NCBI GenBank assembly: GCA_900547195.1
Contig: URFQ01000007.1
Coordinates: forward strand, 1 to 49,489
Length of the DNA stretch: 49,489 nucleotides
Source: an uncultured Butyricicoccus sp.
GTDB lineage: Bacteria; Bacillota; Clostridia; Oscillospirales; Butyricicoccaceae
Direction: 5' to 3'
Shown: positions 40,635 through 49,489 of the stretch, one piece after another
How the letters are laid out: each line of letters starts with the position of its first letter
Position numbering within the stretch: the first letter of the stretch is position 1
Notes under the pieces: generated by a model
What the model was told of the DNA's origin: nothing
Databases searched by the model: none
The model's input: the letters and a program-made list of their open reading frames with translations, nothing else
Made by a program: the position numbers and the translations under genes

Positions 40635-41015
40635 ATGATCCGCACAAAACAGCGACAATTGATCCTGAACGCTGTGATGGCCAGCACAGCCCATCCGACG
40701 GCAGACGAATTGTTCCAGCAGATCCGCGGCCAACTGCCTACGATCAGCCTGGCGACGGTGTACCGTAATTTGAATTTGCTGTCAGCGGACGGGGTCATCC
40801 GGAAAATTGAGATGCCTGGCATGCCGGACCGCTTCGATCACACGATGGAGACGCACGATCATCTATGGTGCGAATCGTGTGGGCGGGTGTTTGATTTTAC
40901 CTTGCCGCAGGCGCTCGATCAGCAGATTGAAGAGGTCTCCGGGATGAAAGTGCGCCAATACACCTTGGTTGCACGCGGGAAATGCATTGCATGCCGCAAG
41001 GCCGAACAAAGTTAA
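40635..41015 (+). CDS. Fur-family metal-dependent regulator, PerR-like
   Basis: Winged-helix repressor of the ferric-uptake family, 126 residues, shorter than the usual 135-150. DNA-binding part: HPTADELFQQIRGQLPTISL and ATVYRNLNLLSADG. Dimer domain: RFDHTMETHDHLWCESCGRV with the HxH of the regulatory metal site, the following FDF Asp, and the CESC/CIAC pairs that hold structural zinc. The Asp in RFD, together with HxH, favours PerR (peroxide sensing) over Fur. ATG 40635 follows AAGGGGG; a GTG 18 bases earlier overlaps that site. A single-gene unit between its promoter and a strong terminator. In an anaerobe with an oxygen-sensitive PFOR next door, a peroxide sensor would make sense (inference). 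Confidence 0.85.
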   Translation: MIRTKQRQLILNAVMASTAHPTADELFQQIRGQLPTISLATVYRNLNLLSADGVIRKIEMPGMPDRFDHTMETHDHLWCESCGRVFDFTLPQALDQQIEEVSGMKVRQYTLVARGKCIACRKAEQS

Positions 41016-41020
41016 AATAA

Positions 41021-41060
41021 AAAGAAGAAGCGGCATTGATAGCGCCGCTTCTTCTTTTTT
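41021..41060 (+). terminator. Terminator after the PerR-like gene
   Basis: A 14-bp stem (41021-41034 with 41044-41057), 9-nt loop, ending in TTCTTTTTTC. Only 5 bp past the stop codon. Confidence 0.9.
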
Positions 41061-41087
41061 CAAAATGAGTAAACCGTTTCAAAGATA

Positions 41088-41118
41088 CAAAAACCCCCGG
41101 CTCAGAGCCGGGGGCTTT
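41088..41118 (-). terminator. Terminator of the pyruvate:ferredoxin oxidoreductase gene
   Basis: CCCCCGGC (41094-41101) pairs with GCCGGGGG (41107-41114); on the minus strand the stem is followed by TTTTTG, 20-odd bases past the gene's stop. Core identical to the terminator at 1254-1281. Confidence 0.85.
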
Positions 41119-41137
41119 TCTCATGCAATGGAAGCGA

Positions 41138-44689
<3,552 letters not shown>

Positions 44690-44764
44690 GTTTTCTTATT
44701 CCTCCTTCAATCTCAATGCGTGAGATAAATGATAAGCAAAAAAAGCAAAAAACAAACAACAAAT

Positions 44765-44793
44765 CAAGTTGCACCCGCTCCGGGCGCTTCTTG
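44765..44793 (-). other. Leader hairpin of the pyruvate:ferredoxin oxidoreductase mRNA
   Basis: CAAG, AA, GCGCCCG, a GAG loop, CGGGTGC, AA, CTTG on the minus strand: two perfect or near-perfect stems (one G-U pair) around A-A mismatches, beginning a few bases after the predicted start of transcription. It may protect the 5' end of a highly expressed mRNA. Confidence 0.5.
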
Positions 44794-44801
44794 CCTTGTT
44801 T

Positions 44802-44831
44802 ATTTTAGCACAAGCGGGCATCCGATGTAAA
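44802..44831 (-). promoter_or_regulatory. Promoter of the pyruvate:ferredoxin oxidoreductase gene
   Basis: Minus strand TTTACA (44826-44831), 18-base spacer, TAAAAT (44802-44807) with an extended TG (TGTGCTAAAAT). Leader about 105 bases. Confidence 0.65.
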
Positions 44832-44880
44832 CCGCAATCCGCGAAAACTTTTGGTTTTTCAGTGAAAAATAGCAAATGCG

Positions 44881-44909
44881 TTGTCAGAAGTATTCTTTTG
44901 TATTATAAT
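44881..44909 (+). promoter_or_regulatory. Promoter of the YifB-type gene
   Basis: TTGTCA (44881-44886), 17-base spacer, TATAAT (44904-44909), 35 bp before the ATG, diverging from the oxidoreductase promoter. Confidence 0.7.
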
Positions 44910-44943
44910 TATGGTAAATTCTTTTTGCATTGGGAGGCACATT

Positions 44944-46470
44944 ATGGTTTCCATCTGCCATTCGGCGGGGCTTCGCGGCATTGACGGCTATCCGGTTGCG
45001 GCCGAATGCTTTGCGTCAAGCGGCTTGCCGCGGCTCGATATCGTGGGGCTTCCGGGCAAGGCGGTCAGCGAAGCGGCGGAGCGTGTGCGCGCGGCGGCTA
45101 AGTCGTGCGGGTTTGAATGGCCGGTGTGCCGCCTGACCGTCAACCTGGCTCCGGCGGATACGAAAAAGGAAGGCGCAGTTTATGACCTGCCCATCCTGCT
45201 GGCCATCCTCGCGGCTGCGGGCGAGACTGCCGCCCCGCCGGAGGACGCGGCCTTTTTCGGCGAGCTTTCGCTCAGCGGGGATCTGCGGCCGGTATCGGGG
45301 GCGCTCTCCATGGTGCTTGCCGCGCGGGACGCGGGCAAAAAGGCGGTGTTTGTGCCGCAGGCAAACGCCGAAGAAGCTGCCTTTGCGGAAGGCGTGACCG
45401 TGTACCCGGCGCCCGGCCTGCGGGCGGTGATCGACCATCTGAGCGGCCGGACGCCGCTTGCGCCCTGCCCTCCGCCGCAGCGCGCGAGGGAGGAATCCGG
45501 CGGGCTGGACTTTCAGCATGTCCTCGGGCAGGCCGGGGTCAAGCGCGCCCTGGAAATCGCCGCCGCAGGCGGGCACAATGTCCTGCTCTGCGGTGTGCCG
45601 GGTTCGGGCAAAAGCCTTGCCGCGCGCTGCTTCCCGACGATCCTGCCGCCCATGGGCAGCAGCGAGCGGCTCGAAGTCATCCGCGTGTGGTCGGCGCTCG
45701 GCCTCGGGGCTGAGGCGGCGCGCATGGCCGGGCGGCCGTTCCGCAGCCCGCACCATACGGTCTCGCCCGCCGCGATGACCGGCGGCGGCACGGCGGGCCA
45801 GCTGAAACCGGGCGAGGTTTCGCTTGCGCACCGCGGCGTGCTGTTTCTGGACGAGCTGCCCGAGTTCCGCACCGATGTGCTCGAAACCCTGCGCCAGCCG
45901 ATGGAGGACGGCGTGGTAACCGTGTCGCGTGTGGCGGGCAAGATGACCTATCCGGCGGCATTCCAGCTGCTTGCTGCCATGAACCCGTGCAAATGCGGCT
46001 GGTACGGCACGCGGCGCTGCACCTGTTCGCCGGATGCGGTGCGCAAATACCTGCACCGCCTGTCCGGGCCGCTCATGGACCGCATTGATTTGCAGGTTTC
46101 CGTGCAGCCGGTTCAATATGAGGCGCTTGCCGCGCGCGGGAAAGGGGGCGAAGAAGGCTCGGAAGCCATTCGCGAAAGGGTGCTTGCCGCCCGGGCGCGC
46201 CAGCACGCGCGTTATGAAGGCACAATGGTCACCTGCAACGCCGAACTGCCGATCGACCGTATCGCGGAGGCCTGCCCGCTGGAACCCGAAGCGGAGGCCA
46301 TGCTCGAAGCCGCGTTTGCCCGGCTGGGCCTGACCGCCCGCGCCTACGACCGGATCCTGCGCGTAGCGCGCACGGTGGCCGACCTGGACGGTGCGGACGC
46401 CATCTCAGCCGGGCATATCGCGGAGGCCATCCAGTATCGCCAGCTTGACAGATTGGGAATTTTTGGCTAA
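44944..46470 (+). CDS. YifB-family Mg-chelatase-like AAA+ ATPase (ComM-like)
   Basis: AAA+ ATPase of the YifB/ComM family; in other bacteria ComM is a branch-migration helicase that helps integrate transformed DNA. N-terminal Lon-like domain (GIDGYPVAAECF, LPRLDIVGLPGKAVSEAAERV, DLPILLAILAAAG), Walker A LCGVPGSGKSLAA (about residue 220), FRSPHHTVSPAAMTGGG, Walker B VLFLDELPEF, sensor region AAMNPCKCGWYG, and the C-terminal Mg_chelatase_C domain ending IAEAIQYRQLDR. 508 residues. ATG 44944 has GGGAGG upstream; an ATG 63 bases earlier overlaps the promoter and is rejected. Confidence 0.95.
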   Translation: MVSICHSAGLRGIDGYPVAAECFASSGLPRLDIVGLPGKAVSEAAERVRAAAKSCGFEWPVCRLTVNLAPADTKKEGAVYDLPILLAILAAAGETAAPPEDAAFFGELSLSGDLRPVSGALSMVLAARDAGKKAVFVPQANAEEAAFAEGVTVYPAPGLRAVIDHLSGRTPLAPCPPPQRAREESGGLDFQHVLGQAGVKRALEIAAAGGHNVLLCGVPGSGKSLAARCFPTILPPMGSSERLEVIRVWSALGLGAEAARMAGRPFRSPHHTVSPAAMTGGGTAGQLKPGEVSLAHRGVLFLDELPEFRTDVLETLRQPMEDGVVTVSRVAGKMTYPAAFQLLAAMNPCKCGWYGTRRCTCSPDAVRKYLHRLSGPLMDRIDLQVSVQPVQYEALAARGKGGEEGSEAIRERVLAARARQHARYEGTMVTCNAELPIDRIAEACPLEPEAEAMLEAAFARLGLTARAYDRILRVARTVADLDGADAISAGHIAEAIQYRQLDRLGIFG

Positions 46471-46517
46471 TTATTACATTCTGTAATCATAAAGCAACGC
46501 ACAGACCTGTGCAAAAC

Positions 46518-46547
46518 TGTGGATAATCCTGTGGATGGTGTGGAGAA
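46518..46547. repeat. Three TGTGGA-type repeats, one a perfect DnaA box
   Basis: TGTGGATAA (46518-46526), TGTGGATGG (46530-46538) and TGTGGAGAA (46539-46547) stand in the same orientation, spaced 12 and 9 bases apart. The first is the complement of the consensus DnaA box TTATCCACA; the others carry two and one changes. They lie in the 188-bp gap between the YifB-type and SLH genes, which also holds an ATTACA/TGTAAT hairpin (46473-46487). No dnaA or dnaN is nearby. Confidence 0.45.
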
Positions 46548-46658
46548 TCTGGGGATACGACAAAATACCCCATTTTTTACCCGCTGAATGTGTAAACAAA
46601 CCGTATCTCATTGGTAAGGTTTCTGTTAACAATCTGTAATTTTTCGGAGGGAACTGCT

Positions 46659-47999
46659 ATGCATCTGAAACGACTCTGCTCTGCGGCGCTTGTTGCGGCA
46701 TCCGTGGCCGCGCTGGCCCCGCAGGCGTCCGCGCTGGCCGGCGTGTCCGGCTGGGCGCTCGGCGAGGTTGGCAAGGCCGAAGCCGCCGGGCTGGCGCCCG
46801 CGGCCTTTGGTTCGCTGCCCGCAAAGGAAAGTATCACGCGCGCCGAGTTCTGCGCGGTATCGCTTCGGCTGTTTGAAAGCAGCACCGGCCGCGTCGCTGA
46901 ACTGACGGGCGACCGCCCTTTTACGGATACGGGCGATCCGCAGGTTGCGGCGGCAAGCGCGCTGGGGCTGGTCAGCGGACGCGGCGACGGAACCTTTGAC
47001 CCCGATGCTTCGGTGACCCGGCAGGAGCTTTGCGTCATGCTTGGCAACGTCATGCGCACGGCGGGCGCGGGCGGCATGTCCGGGGCGGCGGCGCCCTTGC
47101 AATATCAGGACGCGGAGGAGGTCGCGCCATGGGCGGCTGCGGATATGGCCAATATGGTGCACCGCGGAGTCATCAGCGGTGTGGTGCAGGGCGATGGTTC
47201 GGTGACGCTGTCGCCGGGCGCTACCGCGACGCGGGAGCAGTCGCTCCTGATGGCGGTCCGTTTCCTGGAAACGCAGGATTTGGGGCCTGCGGCCCCCTCC
47301 GATACGGCCGGTCCGGAGCAGCCGCCGGCGGCACAGCCTTCCGGCGGCGACCCTGAGGGCGCGCAGGACGAGCCGGAAGGCACGCAAGCGCTGTCCGTGG
47401 ACCCGGAGGGTACATATCCCGGCGCCGAAGAGCCGGACGCGGACAAGCCGGTAGAACCCATCCGGCCGGATGCGGCCTATAATCTGACCGAAGAGGAAAA
47501 AATTGCGCTCGTGTTTGGTGGGGATACGCCGGGCTATGACACGCCCGAGGAAGCCGAGGCCGCAATGACCGAAATCACGGTGCCGGTGTGGCGGCTTCAG
47601 GAAGACGGCGGTAAGACTGCGGGAAAAATGACGCTCACCGTCAACGCCGCACTCGCAGACTTGTACAAAGCCGTATTTGAGGAAATTTTTGCAGGGGATG
47701 AAAGGTTCCCCATTAAGGATGGCGGCAGCTATTCGTGGCGCTCCAACGCGCGCTCGGAGCACCGTTGGGGCACAGCCGTTGATCTCAACTGGGATGAAAA
47801 TATGGAGTGCAGCATCGACGGCGAGGGAAATGTCACGCAGATTACAACCGGGTCGTGCTGGGAACCCGGTGAAAACCCATATTCCATCCCGGCGGACGGC
47901 GATGTGGTGCGCGCTTTTCGAAAATACGGCTTTGCATGGGGCGGCGACGCATGGAGCAAAAAACGGGACTATATGCATTTCTCCTATTTCGGGAGATGA
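46659..47999 (+). CDS. S-layer-homology protein with C-terminal M15 (VanY-type) peptidase domain
   Basis: Secreted, wall-bound peptidoglycan hydrolase. Signal peptide MHLKRLCSAALVAASVAALA, three SLH-type repeats (about residues 35-205; PFTDTGDPQVAAASALGLVSG, GTFDPDASVTRQELCVML, YQDAEEVAPWAAADMANMVH) that bind cell-wall polymer, a Pro/Glu/Gly-rich spacer (about 210-290) and a zinc D-Ala-D-Ala carboxypeptidase/endopeptidase domain. Zinc ligands: His and Asp in SEHRWGTAVDLNWD (about 367-373) and the last His in YMHFSYFGR at the very C-terminus. 446 residues from ATG 46659, chosen by GGAGGG upstream. The target bond in peptidoglycan is inferred from family. Confidence 0.88.
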   Translation: MHLKRLCSAALVAASVAALAPQASALAGVSGWALGEVGKAEAAGLAPAAFGSLPAKESITRAEFCAVSLRLFESSTGRVAELTGDRPFTDTGDPQVAAASALGLVSGRGDGTFDPDASVTRQELCVMLGNVMRTAGAGGMSGAAAPLQYQDAEEVAPWAAADMANMVHRGVISGVVQGDGSVTLSPGATATREQSLLMAVRFLETQDLGPAAPSDTAGPEQPPAAQPSGGDPEGAQDEPEGTQALSVDPEGTYPGAEEPDADKPVEPIRPDAAYNLTEEEKIALVFGGDTPGYDTPEEAEAAMTEITVPVWRLQEDGGKTAGKMTLTVNAALADLYKAVFEEIFAGDERFPIKDGGSYSWRSNARSEHRWGTAVDLNWDENMECSIDGEGNVTQITTGSCWEPGENPYSIPADGDVVRAFRKYGFAWGGDAWSKKRDYMHFSYFGR

Positions 48000-48045
48000 G
48001 GTTGCATAAAAAATTAAAAGCGCGGGAACAGAAAGGGTTTTTTGG

Positions 48046-48486
48046 ATGAATAATCAAAAGGTTTACCTGTATCTTGAACTGGAGGGCGCGGAGCTGGACA
48101 TTGTGCCGCTGTATTCCATGTTTTCCAAAGGGAAATGTTTTGGCTCTCCGGTGGGGGATACCTATTATACATACGTGGAGGACGATATCAAGATTGCACG
48201 TACCCGGAAAGAGGCCTATTTTCAGGCGCGCCTGGAATATGACGCCGTGGAGGAAAACTCGCTGAGCGACATCATCTGCGAGTTTATGAACAGCTATTTC
48301 TATGAAGGCGCGCCGCTGCACGCGGTGCTTGCGGCAAACCGGGTGAAAATGTGGTGTACGGTCGCCTCGGAGGAAGAAGAGGTGACGCTGACGCTGGATC
48401 AGCGCGCCATGCGCAAGCTTACGGAAGCAGGACTGGATTTGCGTGTGACCGTCATGCAGAACGGCTACAAAATCCGGCACGTATGA
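48046..48486 (+). CDS. Unknown 146-aa protein
   Basis: I do not recognise this protein with confidence; it is faintly reminiscent of small DUF4279-type proteins. Soluble and acidic, with no signal peptide; the first third is rich in beta-type sequence (VYLYLELEGAELDIVPLY), and later an acidic run (SEEEEVTLTLDQRA). GAAAGGG is 8 bases before the ATG. It starts 46 bp after the SLH gene and ends 13 bp before the hydrolase gene, so it may be part of an operon with the latter. Confidence 0.7.
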   Translation: MNNQKVYLYLELEGAELDIVPLYSMFSKGKCFGSPVGDTYYTYVEDDIKIARTRKEAYFQARLEYDAVEENSLSDIICEFMNSYFYEGAPLHAVLAANRVKMWCTVASEEEEVTLTLDQRAMRKLTEAGLDLRVTVMQNGYKIRHV

Positions 48487-48499
48487 GGAGGAAGACACG

Positions 48500-49378
48500 A
48501 TGAAACTGTATACCTATTGGAAGGACGGCGCGGAGCATATCGGTGTGGGCTGTGATGAAGACAGCCTGTATCCGGTGGAAGCGTTTGGGCTGTCGTTTGC
48601 CGACATGACCGACCTGATCCGCCGCATTACGATGGAGGAAAAGAAACGTCTTGCCGATTTGAAGAACGCCGTGGGCGCGCCGCTGCCGCTCAAAGGGCTA
48701 AAACTGTGCGCGCCCATCCCGCATCCGGCGCAGGACGTCATCTGCTTGGGGATCAACTATCATGCGCACGCCGCCGAGTCCGCGCGTTTTAACGCCAAAG
48801 CTTTTGGCGGCGAGCGGCCGAAGGCCATCTATTTTTCCAAGCGTGCCGCGGACGCGACCGGGGACGGCGACCCGATCCCTGCGTATGAGGGTTTGGTGGA
48901 CGGACTCGATTATGAGGCGGAGTTGGCTGTAATCGTCGGAAAGGACGCGAAAAAGATTTCTGAGGATGCGGCAAGGGATTATGTATTTGGCTATACGGTG
49001 CTCAATGATGTGTCGGCGCGGAATCTTCAGACCGGTCACAAACAGTGGTACTTTGGAAAAAGCCTGGATGGCTTTACGCCGTTTGGGCCGTGTATCCTGA
49101 CCGCTGATGAAGTGGCGTTCCCGCCGGTGCTCGGTATTTCCTGCACCGTGAATGGTGAAACACGGCAGGACAGCAGTACCGGCCTGCTTATCCGCGGGAT
49201 TGCGCACATCCTGGCCGAGCTGTCGCAAGGTATGACGCTCAAAGCCGGCACAATCATCGCGACAGGCACCCCGGCGGGGGTTGGTATGGGCTTTGACCCA
49301 CCGCGCTTTCTCAAAAAAGGCGATGTTGTGACTTGCACCATCGAGAAAATTGGAAGCCTGACCAACATGGTCGTATAA
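48500..49378 (+). CDS. Fumarylacetoacetate hydrolase (FAH)-family protein
   Basis: Metal-dependent hydrolase/decarboxylase/isomerase fold acting on keto-acids (relatives include 2-keto-4-pentenoate hydratase and oxaloacetate decarboxylase FAHD1). N-terminal cap about residues 1-70, then VICLGINYHAHAAESARF, IYFSKRAADATGDGDPI, metal ligands in GLDYEAELAVIVG (Glu) and TVLNDVSARNLQ (Asp), WYFGKSLDGFTPFGPCILTA, and the end motif IATGTPAGVGMGFDPPRFL. 292 residues; GAGGAGG before the ATG. The substrate cannot be told from sequence. Confidence 0.92.
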   Translation: MKLYTYWKDGAEHIGVGCDEDSLYPVEAFGLSFADMTDLIRRITMEEKKRLADLKNAVGAPLPLKGLKLCAPIPHPAQDVICLGINYHAHAAESARFNAKAFGGERPKAIYFSKRAADATGDGDPIPAYEGLVDGLDYEAELAVIVGKDAKKISEDAARDYVFGYTVLNDVSARNLQTGHKQWYFGKSLDGFTPFGPCILTADEVAFPPVLGISCTVNGETRQDSSTGLLIRGIAHILAELSQGMTLKAGTIIATGTPAGVGMGFDPPRFLKKGDVVTCTIEKIGSLTNMVV

Positions 49379-49405
49379 TATGGCCGGATGAGACGAACGA
49401 TACAA

Positions 49406-49432
49406 AAAGAGCATTCATTTCGGATGCTCTTT
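49406..49432 (+). terminator. Terminator after the FAH-family gene
   Basis: AAAGAGCAT (49406-49414) pairs with ATGCTCTTT (49424-49432), 9-nt loop, short T tail. Confidence 0.7.
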
Positions 49433-49489
49433 GGTAGGGGGGTGCGGACGGAAAGTTGGACTGAAACAGATCCCGATAGGAGGGAAATA
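49433..49489 (+). promoter_or_regulatory. Leader of the next gene, with ribosome binding site at the window edge
   Basis: The last bases end in GATAGGAGGGAAATA, a strong ribosome binding site whose start codon should fall just beyond the window. No promoter could be placed in so short a stretch. Confidence 0.5.

Noticed and set aside
46518..46547. Chromosome origin at the DnaA-box-like repeats
   Set aside because: Only one perfect box, no AT-rich unwinding tract beside it and no dnaA, dnaN, recF or gyr genes in the window.

Overview
The window is GC-rich chromosomal DNA and reads as an anaerobic Firmicute, most likely a gut-type member of Clostridia (Oscillospirales-like; this placement is inference). 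The supports are a Gram-positive PolC replicase, the conserved order pyrH-frr-uppS-cdsA-dxr-rseP-ispG-polC, a pyruvate:ferredoxin oxidoreductase, split transketolase subunits, TRAP transport, an S-layer-homology protein and very regular AGGAGG ribosome binding sites. No rRNA, tRNA, CRISPR, insertion sequence or phage gene was seen. At least two kinds of region are visible: an accessory catabolic locus (about 1.4-15.2 kb) and mostly core housekeeping DNA from about 20.5 kb on.

Layout. 1-1.2 kb: the 3' end of a sugar ABC transporter (MglC-type permease). 1.4-7.2 kb, minus strand: an operon transcribed in the order iron alcohol dehydrogenase (4-hydroxybutyrate dehydrogenase type), transketolase N, transketolase C, uxuA, uxuB. 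7.6-15.1 kb, plus strand: a LacI-family regulator, TRAP dctP-dctQ-dctM, a zinc alcohol dehydrogenase, a 4-hydroxybutyrate/butyrate-type CoA-transferase and a crotonase-fold protein. Five copies of the palindrome AACCGGTT lie in the two non-coding stretches flanking the regulator and tie both arms into one candidate regulon. 15.5-19.1 kb: a Gld-type ABC exporter operon. 19.5-20.1 kb: carD on the minus strand, with a structured leader. 20.5-31.2 kb: nucleotide, translation, lipid, isoprenoid and replication genes. 31.3-38.9 kb: a histidine operon that begins with a hisZ-hisG fusion, carries an unknown 141-aa gene and a 29-aa membrane peptide, and ends with a flavin-split-barrel protein. 38.9-41.0 kb: a tRNA methyltransferase diverging from cysE, then a PerR/Fur-type regulator. 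41.1-44.7 kb: pyruvate:ferredoxin oxidoreductase (minus). 44.9-49.4 kb: a YifB-type ATPase, an S-layer-anchored M15 peptidase, an unknown gene and an FAH-family hydrolase.

How the parts may work together. In the catabolic locus, UxuB and UxuA are the classic fructuronate to mannonate to 2-keto-3-deoxygluconate steps. A TRAP importer plus a zinc dehydrogenase beside uxuAB resembles known L-gulonate/hexuronate loci. The unusual part is the addition, under the same putative operators, of a two-subunit transketolase and three enzymes related to C4 hydroxy-acid/CoA metabolism. No kinase or aldolase for 2-keto-3-deoxygluconate is present, so the pathway is not complete here and its substrate is unknown. 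In the histidine operon, hisC and a histidinol-phosphate phosphatase are absent and must lie elsewhere.

Limits: everything was read by eye, without homology searches. RNA folds, promoters and operators are pattern-based. The most interesting items are the LacI regulon and its mixed pathway, the HisZ-HisG fusion, the small peptide in the his operon, and the carD leader.
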